Shown piece after piece: positions 1-8,984 of a stretch of 64,000 bases of DNA. The notes beneath the pieces are model-generated. The model was not told the DNA's origin and did no database searches. It saw only the letters and a program-made list of their open reading frames with translations. Location of the stretch: positions 1,550,001 through 1,614,000 of the forward strand of contig OY970200.1 of the NCBI GenBank assembly GCA_963708235.1, read 5' to 3'. The DNA comes from G963708235 sp963708235. Lineage in GTDB: Bacteria > Actinomycetota > Acidimicrobiia > Spongiisociales > UBA5794. The stretch's first letter is position 1, and each line of letters starts with the position of its first letter. The position numbers and the translations under genes are program-made.

Positions 1-1
1 C

Positions 2-1865
2 AAGGTCGCCTACGGCGCCAACGAGCGCAGCGACATCAGCCTCCGCATCCTCGGCGACCACGGTCGCGCCGTCACCTTCCTGATCGGCGACGGCGTGGTC
101 CCCTCCAACGAGGGGCGCGGGTACGTGCTGCGACGGCTGCTGCGCCGGGCGGTCCGCCACGCCTTCCTGCTCGGGACCCGCGACCTGGTCATGCCCCAGC
201 TCGTCGCCGCCACCGTCGACGTGATGCGCAATGCCCACCCGGATCTGGTGGACAAGCAGGATGCGATCGCCACCATGGCCGAACGCGAAGAGATCCGGTT
301 CCGCAAGACTCTCGAATCGGGTCATCAACTCCTCGACCAGGATCTCGCCGCCGCCGATTCGCAGGGTCGGTTCCCCGGCGCCACCGCCTTCAAGCTCCAC
401 GACACCTTCGGATTTCCCATCGAGGTGACCGAGGAGATCCTGGCGGAACGGGGACTCGAGGTGGATCGTGGCGAGTTCGACCGGTTGATGCAGGAGCAGC
501 GGGAGCGGGCCCGTGCCGCCTTCAAGGGCGGCGCCCGTGCCGAGGCCGCCGATGCGTACCGCACCCTGCTCACGGGGCTCGACGGCACCGAGTTCACCGG
601 TTACCACGAGGAGCTCTCCACCGGCCGCATCCTCTCGATGCTCCGTGAGGGCGACACCGTGGAACGGGCCGAGGCCGGGCAGGATGTCGAGGTGTTCCTC
701 GACCGCACCCCGTTCTTCGCCGAGCAGGGGGGCCAGATCGGGGACACCGGCGAGGTACGGACCGAGACCGGGACCATCCGCATCCTCGACACCCAGTTCG
801 TCGCACCGGGGCTGCGAGGTCACCGGGGCAAGGTGGTCGCCGGGACCGTCGCCGTCGGCCAGGACGTGACCGCCGAGATCGACCACGAGCGCCGCGAGCG
901 CATCCGAAAGAACCACAGCGGCACCCATCTGCTCCATTGGGGGCTCCGCGACGTCATCGGGGACCACGTCCACCAGGCCGGTTCCCTGGTGGCAGAGGAC
1001 CGGCTCCGTTTCGACTTCTCCCACCACAGCGGTCTGCGGCTCGACGAGATGCGCGAGGTCGAGGAAGCGGTCAACGATCGCATCATCGCCAACGATCCGG
1101 TGATTGCCTTCGAGACCAGCAAGGAAGAGGCGGATGCCATCGGGGCGCTCGCCTTCTATGGCGAGAAGTACGGCAGCACGGTGCGGGTGGTCCAGGCCGG
1201 CGACTATTCGGTGGAGCTGTGCGGCGGCACCCATGTGTCCAGTACCGGCCAGGTCGGCCCGCTGATCCTGGTGTCCGAGGGTTCCGTCGCCGCCAACACC
1301 CGTCGGGTAGAGGCGCTCACCGGGACCGCCGCCTACCGCTACCTCAGCGACATGCGACGCACCCTCGAAGCGACCGCCGAGACGTTGGGGGCGCAACCCG
1401 CCAAGATCCTCGAGGCGGCGTCCCAGATGCGCGGACGGCTCGAGGATCAGGAGGAGCGACTTGCGGTCTTCGAACAGCAGGCACGCGGCGATGTGGCGCA
1501 CCGGCTCGCCGACAGCGCCGAGGTCCACGGCGACATCCGCATCGTGGTCGCTCCTGCCGCTCCAGGCCTGTCGGCCGATGAGCTCCCGGGCCCTCGCCGT
1601 CGAGATCCGGGACCGGATCGGGCGCGGCATCGGGGTGCTGGGGACCACCCGTGACGGCAAAGGTGCCGTGGTTGGCTTCGTGTCGGCGGACCTGGTCGCC
1701 GAAGGTCGGTCGGCCGCTGACATCCTCCGGCCCGCCGCCGAGGTGCTCGGTGGCGGAGGGAGCCGCGACCCGGCCCTGGCCCAGGCCGGGGGACCCAACG
1801 GCGACCGTCTCGATGCGGCCCTCGATGCGGCCCGTCAGGCAGCGCTCGCTGCGGTCACCGGGTGA
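2..1865 (+). CDS. alaS: alanine--tRNA ligase, 5'-truncated by window edge and frameshifted near the 3' end
   Basis: Charges tRNA-Ala with alanine and edits mischarged tRNA. The window opens inside the catalytic core (the conserved stretch ending PSNEGRGYVLRRLLRRA) and runs through the editing domain with HSGTHLLHWGL (HxxxH zinc ligands) and CGGTHV. The first frame reads to 1654 but ends in a nonsense tail after ADEL near 1585. The family's C-terminal DHHA1 region, with the glycine-rich GGGGSRDPALAQAGG, continues in another frame and stops at 1863-1865. Deleting one C from the CCC at 1585-1587 restores an unbroken protein (ADEL then RALAVEIRDRIG). Since alaS is normally essential and single copy, an assembly indel is more likely than a true pseudogene. 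It is followed 14 nt later by the ruvX start repeats. Confidence 0.93.
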
Positions 1866-1878
1866 CCCCCGTAACCAC

Positions 1879-1929
1879 ATGAGCACCGTACCTACATGAG
1901 CACCGTGGCCACGTGAGCACCGGTCGCAT
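1879..1929 (+). repeat. three tandem 17-bp units, each carrying a start codon; two mini-ORFs chained to ruvX
   Basis: Units begin at 1879, 1896 and 1913, each reading (A/G)TGAGCACCG plus seven variable bases. Because 17 is not a multiple of 3, the three start codons lie in different frames. The first ATG encodes MSTVPT and stops at TGA 1897-1899, overlapping the second ATG as ATGA. The second encodes MSTVAT and stops at 1914-1916, overlapping the ruvX GTG as GTGA. All of this is read directly. Translational relay or start-site duplication is inference. Confidence 0.85.
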
Positions 1930-2413
1930 TCTGGGACTCGACCCTGGCCAGCGCAGGATCGGTGTCGCCTTGTCCGACCCGACGGGTATCATCGCCCAGC
2001 CGCATACGGTCATCGACCGGCGAGCCGGAGATGTGATGGCTGAGCTTCGCAAAATCGTCGACGAGTTCGAGGTGACCGCCGTCGTGGTCGGGCTCCCCAC
2101 AGGACTCGGAGGCGGCGCAGGCCCGGCCGTGACCGAGGCCCGGGCGTTCGGGACCGCCGTCGCCGAGGCACTCGGTGTCGAGGTCGAGCACTACGACGAG
2201 CGCTTCACCACGGTGCAGGCCGAGGCGGCGCTTCTCGAGGGCGGGATGCGCCGTGACGCCCGCAGGGACCGTCGGGACAAGGTTGCGGCGGCCCTGATGT
2301 TGCAGGGCTACCTCGACCGGCGCAACCGGTCCGATACGGGACCGGCCGGAGACGGGTCGGCAGGCGACGGACGAGACCGCAACCAGCGGGACAGAGAAGG
2401 GATCGAGGAGTGA
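1913..2413 (+). CDS. ruvX: RuvX/YqgF-family putative pre-16S rRNA nuclease / Holliday junction resolvase
   Basis: 166-aa RNase H-fold nuclease of the YqgF family. The family matures the 16S rRNA 5' end in E. coli and has also been described as a Holliday junction resolvase. Visible signatures are ILGLDPGQRRIGVALSD at the N-terminus (first catalytic Asp), the ERFTTVQAE segment with the conserved Glu, and a late Asp in RRDKVAAALMLQGYLD. About 30 hydrophilic residues rich in Gly, Asp and Arg extend beyond the fold. The GTG start at 1913 is the third unit of a triplicated start repeat and puts the motif a few residues from the N-terminus, as usual. The alaS-ruvX-mltG-aroE order is common in Gram-positive genomes. 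The stop overlaps mltG by 4 nt. Confidence 0.92.
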   Translation: MSTGRILGLDPGQRRIGVALSDPTGIIAQPHTVIDRRAGDVMAELRKIVDEFEVTAVVVGLPTGLGGGAGPAVTEARAFGTAVAEALGVEVEHYDERFTTVQAEAALLEGGMRRDARRDRRDKVAAALMLQGYLDRRNRSDTGPAGDGSAGDGRDRNQRDREGIEE

Positions 2414-3519
2414 CGCAGGCGCCAGACCCCGGCGAGGTACGTTTCTCGCCGATGGGGCTACGGGTGATCAAGGTGCTGTCGGTGCTTGCGCTGATCGCCG
2501 TCGTCGCCGGCTTCGGATACTGGCTGGCACCCCGCCTCGCCGAATCGGTCGCCGGCGCACCCGCCGAGAGCGGTCTCGCCATCGGTGAACAGCTCGATCT
2601 GGTCGTCCCCAGCGGCGCCACCGCCCGTTCGATCGGGGTGTTGCTGGAGGACAACGGGGTCGTTCCCGACGCCGGTCAGTTCGAGGGCTCGGTCCGTTCG
2701 CGCGGTGTCGCCGATCAGTTGAAGGCCGGTCCCTACAGCTTTGTCGGAGGAATGTCCGTCGATTCGATCATCGACGAACTGGTGACAGGTCCGCCGGCGG
2801 CCGACACCTTCCGCCTCACGGTCATCGAGGGTCTTCGCATCGAGGAGATGTTGGTCTCGATCGCCGCCCAGACCGGGTTCACCGTCGACGAACTGGAGAC
2901 GGTGCTGCTGGATGGAACCGTCACCTCACCGCTGCTCCCCACCGACCTCCCGGAGGGAACCCCGCCGCTCACGGCGTGGGAGGGATTGCTGTTCCCCGCC
3001 ACCTACGACTTCGTCTCCGATGCACCACCGGAGCGGGTGCTGCGGAGGATGGCCAACGAGCTCGCCCAGCGCGTCGAGAACACCGACTGGTCCCGCCTCG
3101 CCGACATGGGTCTCACCCCGTACGAGGGTCTGGTCATCGCCTCGCTGATCGAGAAGGAGGCAAAGCTCGAAGAGGACCGGCCCATCATCTCCAGCGTCAT
3201 CACCAACCGTCTCGACGACGGGATGCGGCTCCAGATCGACGCCACCGTGATCTACGCACTCGGGGAAAACCCGGGTCGCGTCATGGAACGTGATCTCGAG
3301 GTCGACTCTCCATGGAACACCTATCGCAACGATGGGTTGCCACCGACCCCGATCGGCGGGGTCCGGGCCACCTCGATCGCCGCCGCCGCCGATCCCGCCG
3401 AGACCGACTATCTGTTCTACGTGCTGGTCGACCCGAGCGGAGCCCACGGGTTCTCCGAGACCCTCGAAGAGCACAATGCCAAGGTTGCGCAGGCTCGGGA
3501 GGACGGCGTCCTCCAGTGA
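2410..3519 (+). CDS. mltG: endolytic murein transglycosylase MltG (YceG-like)
   Basis: 369-aa membrane-anchored lytic transglycosylase that cleaves nascent glycan strands and so limits their length. A short cytoplasmic N-terminus is followed by one transmembrane helix (about residues 18-40), a LysM-like subdomain (about 60-130) and the YceG catalytic domain. The catalytic motif ASLIEKEA sits near residues 245-251, with Glu248 aligning to the E. coli catalytic Glu, followed by NRLDDGMRLQIDATVIYALG. The GTG start at 2410 overlaps the ruvX stop (GTGA). Length and layout are normal for the family. Confidence 0.95.
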   Translation: MTQAPDPGEVRFSPMGLRVIKVLSVLALIAVVAGFGYWLAPRLAESVAGAPAESGLAIGEQLDLVVPSGATARSIGVLLEDNGVVPDAGQFEGSVRSRGVADQLKAGPYSFVGGMSVDSIIDELVTGPPAADTFRLTVIEGLRIEEMLVSIAAQTGFTVDELETVLLDGTVTSPLLPTDLPEGTPPLTAWEGLLFPATYDFVSDAPPERVLRRMANELAQRVENTDWSRLADMGLTPYEGLVIASLIEKEAKLEEDRPIISSVITNRLDDGMRLQIDATVIYALGENPGRVMERDLEVDSPWNTYRNDGLPPTPIGGVRATSIAAAADPAETDYLFYVLVDPSGAHGFSETLEEHNAKVAQAREDGVLQ

Positions 3520-4379
3520 GGCTGGTCGTGCTCGGCGACCCGGTGGCCCACTCCCTGTCGCCGTTGCTCCACCGCACCGCCATGGCCCGGCTCGGGATAC
3601 CCGGGGACTATCGGGCAAGGTCCGTCGACACCGCAGGTCTGGGTGATGCGATCGCCGAGATCCGCAACGGCGACCTCGACGGGGCCAACGTCACCATGCC
3701 CCACAAGACGCTCGCCGCCCGGCTGGCCGACCGCCAGACCGCCGATGTGCGCCGTACCGGCGCCGCCAACACCCTGGTCCGGGTCGGTGACGCCGTGTGG
3801 GCGCACAACACCGACATCCCCGGCATCGGTCATGCATGGAAATGGGGTGAGCTCCCCGGGGCCTCCCCGGTGCTGGTGTTGGGCGCCGGTGGCGCCGCCG
3901 CCGCCGCCCTGGTGGCCCTGGAAGGCCGCCCGCTGTTCGTTGCGGCCAGAGACGGCGATGCCGCGGCGGGGCTGATCGCCCGACTCGGCGTCGACGCCGC
4001 CGCCCATCCCTGGGGTCGGGCATTGCCGGGTGCGGTGGTGGTCAACGCCACCCCGCTCGGGATGCGGGGCGACCGGTTGCCGACCGAGCTGCTCGACTCG
4101 GCGACGGGACTGCTGGACATGACCTATGGCGCCGGTGACACCGCCGCAACCGCCGCCATGCGACGGCGCCACCTGCCGGTCGCCGACGGTGCCGATATGC
4201 TGCTCGGTCAGGCCATCGAATCGTTCCGGCTGTGGACCGGCCGCAACGCCCCGGTCGCCGCCATGCGGACCGCATTGCGCCGGGTGCACCCCAGCGCACC
4301 CGTGCCCCCGGCTGCCCCACCCTCCGGCTCGCCGCCGCCATCTGGCGACCGCCTCCCCTCGGTTCCCGACCTCTCGTGA
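3516..4379 (+). CDS. aroE: shikimate dehydrogenase
   Basis: Reduces 3-dehydroshikimate to shikimate with NADPH. The 287-aa protein starts at GTG 3516, overlapping the mltG stop as GTGA; the reading frame is open further upstream, but the family N-terminus (VVLGDPVAHSLSP) fixes this start. Substrate-binding SLSP lies near residues 13-16, the catalytic Lys in NVTMPHK is residue 64, and the paired Asp in NTDIPG is residue 100. The dinucleotide-binding loop VLGAGGAAAAA follows, and VNATPLGM marks the C-terminal half. The last 30 residues are a Pro/Ser-rich tail outside the fold. First of four shikimate genes in this run. Confidence 0.95.
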   Translation: MRLVVLGDPVAHSLSPLLHRTAMARLGIPGDYRARSVDTAGLGDAIAEIRNGDLDGANVTMPHKTLAARLADRQTADVRRTGAANTLVRVGDAVWAHNTDIPGIGHAWKWGELPGASPVLVLGAGGAAAAALVALEGRPLFVAARDGDAAAGLIARLGVDAAAHPWGRALPGAVVVNATPLGMRGDRLPTELLDSATGLLDMTYGAGDTAATAAMRRRHLPVADGADMLLGQAIESFRLWTGRNAPVAAMRTALRRVHPSAPVPPAAPPSGSPPPSGDRLPSVPDLS

Positions 4380-5047
4380 CACCGGTCGCCGTGGTCGTCG
4401 GGTTGGTCGGTCTCGGTGTCGGGTGGCTGGTGTGGGGGATCGCCGACCGGGTTCTTGCCGACCGCGACGAAGACATCGCCCCGCTCCCGGGTTGGAGCCG
4501 ACCGGTGACCATGGGGGTGTGCGGGGTGCTGTTCACGGGCACCGTCATCTCCATCGGCACCGGGGCGGTGCTGGTGGCGTATCTGTGGTTTGTCGCCGCC
4601 ACCGCGGCGTTGTTCCTCACCGATCTCCGGGCCCAGCTCATCCCGGACCGGATCAGCGGTCCGGCGACCACCGTCGGAGCCGTGCTGTTGTTCGGCGGCG
4701 CCATCGCCGACGGTGACGGCGACGGTCTCGCCCGAGCCGCCATCGCCGGCGGGATCTACTTCGTTGCGCTGTTTGTGATCTATCTCGTGGGACGGGGGCA
4801 GAGCTTTGGTGGCGGAGACGTCAAGCTGGCGCCGCTGCTCGGGTTGTTCACCGGGTACCTGGGTTGGGCACACTTTGCGGCGGCGGTCGCACTCGGGTTC
4901 CTCCTCGGCGGGATCACCGCCGTGGTGCTGGTGGTGTTCCGGCTGCGCAAGCTGAGGGATCACTTCGCCTTCGGACCCGTGCTCATCCTCGGGGCGTACG
5001 GCGCCATTGCATGGGGTGAGCCGCTGATCGACTGGTACCTGCGCTGA
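4376..5047 (+). CDS. A24-family prepilin peptidase (PilD/CpaA-like)
   Basis: 223-aa polytopic membrane protein with about six hydrophobic helices. The two aspartates of the A24 aspartic peptidase family are visible: Asp83 in TDLRAQLIPDRIS and Asp148 in FGGGDVKLAPLLGLF. These enzymes cut the leader peptide of type IV pilin-like proteins at the inner membrane. The N-terminal cysteine-rich methyltransferase domain of full-length PilD is absent, so this is the short form. GTG at 4376 overlaps the aroE stop (GTGA). No pilin or pilus assembly gene lies in the window, so its substrate is unknown; it appears to sit inside the aro run. Confidence 0.85.
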   Translation: MTPVAVVVGLVGLGVGWLVWGIADRVLADRDEDIAPLPGWSRPVTMGVCGVLFTGTVISIGTGAVLVAYLWFVAATAALFLTDLRAQLIPDRISGPATTVGAVLLFGGAIADGDGDGLARAAIAGGIYFVALFVIYLVGRGQSFGGGDVKLAPLLGLFTGYLGWAHFAAAVALGFLLGGITAVVLVVFRLRKLRDHFAFGPVLILGAYGAIAWGEPLIDWYLR

Positions 5048-5068
5048 AGACCGGTCAACCCGGCCGGT

Positions 5069-5074
5069 TACCAT
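5069..5074 (+). promoter_or_regulatory. putative -10 box (TACCAT) giving a leaderless aroC mRNA
   Basis: TACCAT lies 6 nt before the aroC ATG, so transcription would start at or next to the start codon. No Shine-Dalgarno sequence is visible. No convincing -35 element was found. Confidence 0.45.
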
Positions 5075-5080
5075 CGTGCC

Positions 5081-6250
5081 ATGCTGCGCTTCCTCACCGC
5101 CGGTGAATCCCACGGACCCGGTCTTGTCACCATCGTCGAAGGTCTCCCTGCCGGGCTTCCGTTCGACGCAGAGGCGCTCGCCGACGAACTGGCCCGGCGT
5201 CGGCTCGGCTTCGGTCGTGGCCGGCGGATGCGGCTGGAACGGGACGAGCTGGAGGTCCTCGGCGGGGTTCGGTTCGGTGTCACCCTGGGCAGCCCGGTGG
5301 CGATCCTGATCCGCAACACCGAATGGCCGAAATGGCAGCAGGAGATGTCGCCCGAACCGGGAAGCTCCCGGCGCACCCTGACCGCCCCCCGACCGGGTCA
5401 TGCCGACCTCGCCGGGATGCAGAAGTACGACACCCACGATGCCAGGGACATCCTGGAACGTGCCTCGGCGCGCGAGACCGCCGCCCGCACCGTGGCCGGT
5501 CACCTCGCCAAGACGTTGCTGGCCCAGATCGGGGTCGAGGTGATGAGCCATGTCGTCGCCATCGGTGACGTCACCGTTCCCGACGAGACGGTGCTCCCCA
5601 CCATGGCGGACCTTTCCCGGATCGACGACTCCCCGGTGCGGGCGCTCGACCCGGTCGTCGAGGCGGCGATGGTGGCCGAGATCGAGAACGCCAAAGCCGA
5701 CCGCGACACCCTCGGCGGGGTGGTCGAGGTGCTGGCATTCGGGGTCCCGGTCGGTCTGGGGAGCCATGTCCACTGGGACCGCAAGCTCGACACCCTGCTC
5801 GCCGCGGCACTGATGTCGGTCCATGCCATCAAGGGGGTCGAGATCGGCGACGGCTTCGTGTCGGCGCAACGGCGCGGCTCGGTGGCGCACGACGAGATCT
5901 ACCACGACCCGGTGACGCCGGAGCACGGGGGCTTCTACCGACGCACCAACCGCGCCGGGGGGACCGAGGGAGGGATGTCGATCGGTGGTCTGCTCCGGGT
6001 GCGAGCGGCGATGAAACCGATCTCGACGGTGATGCGGCCACTGGACACGGTCGATGTCACCACCAAGGAGGCCGACAAGGCGTTTCGGGAACGCAGCGAT
6101 GTCTGCGCCGTCCCCGCCGCCGGTGTCGTCGCCGAGCAGATGGTGGCGATCGTCCTCGCCCAGGAAGTGCAGAGGAAGTTCGGAGGCGACACCGTCGGCG
6201 ACCTCGTCGCCGCGGTGACCGCCTATACCGACCGACTGGCGACGTTCTGA
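5081..6250 (+). CDS. aroC: chorismate synthase
   Basis: 389-aa FMN-dependent enzyme converting 5-enolpyruvylshikimate-3-phosphate to chorismate, the last step of the common aromatic pathway. The N-terminus MLRFLTAGESHGPGL is the family signature. The RRLGFGRGRRM, SSRRTLTAPRPGHADLAG and NRAGGTEGGMS stretches match conserved FMN- and substrate-binding regions. Length is normal. It has a possible leaderless promoter of its own just upstream and is followed one base later by aroK. Confidence 0.96.
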   Translation: MLRFLTAGESHGPGLVTIVEGLPAGLPFDAEALADELARRRLGFGRGRRMRLERDELEVLGGVRFGVTLGSPVAILIRNTEWPKWQQEMSPEPGSSRRTLTAPRPGHADLAGMQKYDTHDARDILERASARETAARTVAGHLAKTLLAQIGVEVMSHVVAIGDVTVPDETVLPTMADLSRIDDSPVRALDPVVEAAMVAEIENAKADRDTLGGVVEVLAFGVPVGLGSHVHWDRKLDTLLAAALMSVHAIKGVEIGDGFVSAQRRGSVAHDEIYHDPVTPEHGGFYRRTNRAGGTEGGMSIGGLLRVRAAMKPISTVMRPLDTVDVTTKEADKAFRERSDVCAVPAAGVVAEQMVAIVLAQEVQRKFGGDTVGDLVAAVTAYTDRLATF

Positions 6251-6251
6251 C

Positions 6252-6785
6252 GTGCCGACCCATCTCTGGCTGGTCGGGATGATGGGCGCCGGCAAGACCA
6301 CCGTCGGGCGCACCCTCGCCCTTCGTCTCTCCGTACCCTTTGTCGACACCGATGAGATGGTTGTCCGGTCCGCAGGGAGTCCGGTCCCCGAGTTGTGGGC
6401 CGCCCAGGGCGAGGAAGGGTTCCGACGCCGGGAGACGGCCGCCATCACCGAGGCGGCACAGCGCACCGACCCGACCGTGATCGCCGTCGGTGGGGGAGCG
6501 GTGACCGCCGTCGACAACATCAGTCTGATGCGCCGACACGGGACCGTGGTGTGGCTCACCGCCACCGTTCCCACCCTTGCGGCACGTGTCGGCGTCGATC
6601 CCAACCGGCCGTTGCTCGGCGCCACGTCCTCCGGCGACGTCGCCGATCTGAACCGGCGGCTCGCCGGGATCCTCGCCCACCGCACCCTCCGCTACGAGGC
6701 AGCCGCCCACCACACCATCGACACCGAGACCGTCGGGTTCGACGGGGCGGTCGATGAGTTGGAGACGCTGTGGCGCTCCATGTGA
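6252..6785 (+). CDS. aroK: shikimate kinase
   Basis: 177-aa P-loop kinase phosphorylating shikimate at the 3-OH. Walker A is GMMGAGKTTVG (about residues 9-19), the shikimate-binding Asp is in VDTDE (about 32-35), GFRRRE carries the conserved Arg, and VIAVGGGAV is the glycine-rich shikimate-binding strand. The GTG start at 6252 lies one base after the aroC stop. The 3' end overlaps aroB by 16 nt. Confidence 0.95.
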   Translation: MPTHLWLVGMMGAGKTTVGRTLALRLSVPFVDTDEMVVRSAGSPVPELWAAQGEEGFRRRETAAITEAAQRTDPTVIAVGGGAVTAVDNISLMRRHGTVVWLTATVPTLAARVGVDPNRPLLGATSSGDVADLNRRLAGILAHRTLRYEAAAHHTIDTETVGFDGAVDELETLWRSM

Positions 6786-7828
6786 TCACGGAGAGCCTCC
6801 AGCTCAGGTCCGAGATCGACGTCACCCCGGGTCTCCTCACCGGATCGGCACTGGCGGCCGGGATCCTCGGAGCGGCGGCGGTCCCGGAGCGGGCGGTGGT
6901 GTTCGCCCAGCCGGGATCGACGCCGGTGGCCCGCACCGTGGTCGCCGCCCTCGGCGCTACCGGTATCGACACCCACCTCGAAGTGCTTCCCGACGGCGAA
7001 GCCGCCAAGACCTTTGCGGTGGTCGAGGCGGCGTGTCAGCTGCTCAACCGGCTCGGTTTCACTCGCAGCGACCTGGTGCTCGGAGTCGGCGGTGGAGCAC
7101 TCACCGACGTCTCCGGGTTCATCGCCGCCACCTATCTGCGTGGGGTCGACGTCGTCCTGGTCCCCACCACCCTGCTCGCCGCCGTCGATGCGGCCATCGG
7201 GGGGAAGACCGGGGTCAACGTCGGTGGCAAGAACCTCGCCGGGGCATTCCGCCATCCGCAGCGGGTGCTGATCGACCCCGACATGCTCGAGCAGATCCCG
7301 GTGGCGCTGCGGCGACAGGGCTCTGCCGAGTCGCTCAAGGCGGGGCTCATCGCCGACCCGGAGTTGCTCGCCCTGTACGAGACGTCAGGTCTCGACGCCC
7401 CGCTCGCCGAAGTGATCGACCGCGCCGTCGCTGTCAAGGTGGCGGTGGTCAATTCCGACTTCACCGAACAGGGGTCACGCGCCTGGCTCAACTACGGGCA
7501 CACCGTCGGGCACGCCGTCGAGGTCGCCGCCGGGATCAGCCATGGGGAAGCCGTCGCCATCGGGATGGTGGCGGCGGGCGCCGCATCGGAACGGCTTGTC
7601 GGATTCACCGGGGCGCAGCGGCAGCGGGCCGCCATCGCCCAGCTGGGTCTGCCGACGGTCGCCCCGGACGTCGACCGCACCGAGATTCTCCGGCTGATGG
7701 CGCTCGACAAGAAGCGGGATCGCAGCGGACTGCGGATGACCCTGCTGCGCCGGATCGGCGAACCTGTCGTGGCACCCGTCGACGACGCTACCGTAGATGT
7801 CGCGCTGACCGCCGTGGGGATCACCTGA
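6770..7828 (+). CDS. aroB: 3-dehydroquinate synthase
   Basis: 352-aa NAD- and metal-dependent enzyme converting DAHP to 3-dehydroquinate. Visible motifs: GVGGGALTDVSGFIAATYLRG (NAD binding), LAAVDAAIGGKTGVN, the AES metal-ligand segment and NYGHTVGHAVE with metal-binding histidines. I chose GTG 6770 because GGAG lies 5 nt upstream; an alternative GTG at 6782 would give the GTGA overlap typical of neighbours but lacks a well-placed ribosome site. aroA, aroD and the DAHP synthase gene are not in the window. Confidence 0.95.
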   Translation: MALHVITESLQLRSEIDVTPGLLTGSALAAGILGAAAVPERAVVFAQPGSTPVARTVVAALGATGIDTHLEVLPDGEAAKTFAVVEAACQLLNRLGFTRSDLVLGVGGGALTDVSGFIAATYLRGVDVVLVPTTLLAAVDAAIGGKTGVNVGGKNLAGAFRHPQRVLIDPDMLEQIPVALRRQGSAESLKAGLIADPELLALYETSGLDAPLAEVIDRAVAVKVAVVNSDFTEQGSRAWLNYGHTVGHAVEVAAGISHGEAVAIGMVAAGAASERLVGFTGAQRQRAAIAQLGLPTVAPDVDRTEILRLMALDKKRDRSGLRMTLLRRIGEPVVAPVDDATVDVALTAVGIT

Positions 7829-7916
7829 CCCAGGGTCGGCCATCCCCACCGACCAGAGGCGCCACCGACGGCGCAGCTTGCCCGGGGTCTGTCGAGCGAC
7901 AAGTCGAGGAGCGACC

Positions 7917-8984
7917 ATGCAGCACGCTGCACGAGTACATCGCCTGCGAGCCGGTCTTCAACGACCGCTGCTGATCACGTCGCTGGTCAACATCCGCTAT
8001 CTCACCGGCTTTACCGGCTCCAACGCATTCCTGTTCCTCACACCGGCGCCCGGTCGGGCGGTGTTCGTCACCGACGGGCGCTATTCCGAGTTCGCCGGCG
8101 AGCTTCTGGAGGCCCATCCCGACATCGAACTGTCGGTCTACTCCTCGGGTCTCCATCAGACGCTTGCCGCGGCCATCGGCGACGTGGCCGACGTCGATCT
8201 CGAAGCTCCCCATGTCTCCTGGGAGTTTCTCCGGGCGCTCGAGACGCAGGTCGCCGCCACACTCCATCCCGGTACCGGGATCGTCGAGGCATGGCGAAAG
8301 GTCAAGGACGCCGACGAGGTGACGGCACTGCGTCGTGCCGCGGCCGCCGGGGACGCCGCCTTTTCCGAACTCGACCAACTTCGCCACAGTTCGGCCACCG
8401 AGGATGATCTCGGCAGAGGCCTGATCGAGGCCATGCGCCGCCACGGTGGCGAGCCGGCCGACTGGCCGCCGATCGTCGCCGTCGGCGCCAATGCGGCACG
8501 ACCGCATCACCGTACCGGCGACGACCGCCTCGGTGACGGTCTGCTGCTCCTGGACTACGGCTGCATCGACGACGGGTACCACTCCGACATGAGCCGCACC
8601 GTGTGGGTCGGGGATTCGGTCGATCCCGAGATGATGCGGGTCCACCAGGCGGTGCTCGAATCCAACGAGGCCGGGATCGCCGCCGTCGCCCCGGGGGTCC
8701 GCGCCCACGACGTCGACGAGGCCTGCCGGGCGGTGTTGCGCCGGTACGGCTATGAAGATCTGTTCGTCCATTCCACGGGTCACGGGGTCGGGTTGGAGAT
8801 CCACGAGGCTCCGTGGGTCCGCCGTGATTCCGACGACATCCTGGAGCCCGGGCATGTCGTCACCGTCGAACCGGGGGTCTACGTTCCCGGCAAGGGCGGG
8901 GTCCGTATCGAAGACATGGTCCTGGTGACCACCGATGGGCATGATGTGCTCACCCATTCCAGCAAGGAGCTGCAACCCCGATGA
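7917..8984 (+). CDS. pepQ: M24-family Xaa-Pro peptidase
   Basis: 355-aa cytosolic aminopeptidase/dipeptidase of the pita-bread fold that cleaves X-Pro bonds. An N-terminal creatinase-like domain (about 1-125) starts NIRYLTGFTGSN, then the M24 domain carries the metal ligands in LLLDYGCIDDGYHSDMSRT (two Asp), HSTGHGVGLEIHE (His) and VVTVEPGVYVPGKGGVRIED (two Glu). The frame is open 39 nt further upstream, but ATG 7917 has GAGGAG just before it and fits the family start. Placement directly before efp is a common bacterial arrangement. Aminopeptidase P and prolidase cannot be told apart by eye. Confidence 0.88.
   Translation: MQHAARVHRLRAGLQRPLLITSLVNIRYLTGFTGSNAFLFLTPAPGRAVFVTDGRYSEFAGELLEAHPDIELSVYSSGLHQTLAAAIGDVADVDLEAPHVSWEFLRALETQVAATLHPGTGIVEAWRKVKDADEVTALRRAAAAGDAAFSELDQLRHSSATEDDLGRGLIEAMRRHGGEPADWPPIVAVGANAARPHHRTGDDRLGDGLLLLDYGCIDDGYHSDMSRTVWVGDSVDPEMMRVHQAVLESNEAGIAAVAPGVRAHDVDEACRAVLRRYGYEDLFVHSTGHGVGLEIHEAPWVRRDSDDILEPGHVVTVEPGVYVPGKGGVRIEDMVLVTTDGHDVLTHSSKELQPR

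Noticed and set aside
1461..1865. A separate gene in the second alaS frame
   Set aside because: It is the DHHA1 C-terminal region of AlaRS, joined by correcting one base.
4208..6685. 825-codon open frame on the minus strand opposite aroE-aroK
   Set aside because: High-GC antisense shadow of well-supported plus-strand genes; no recognisable domain. The same applies to long minus-strand frames opposite carB and pheT.
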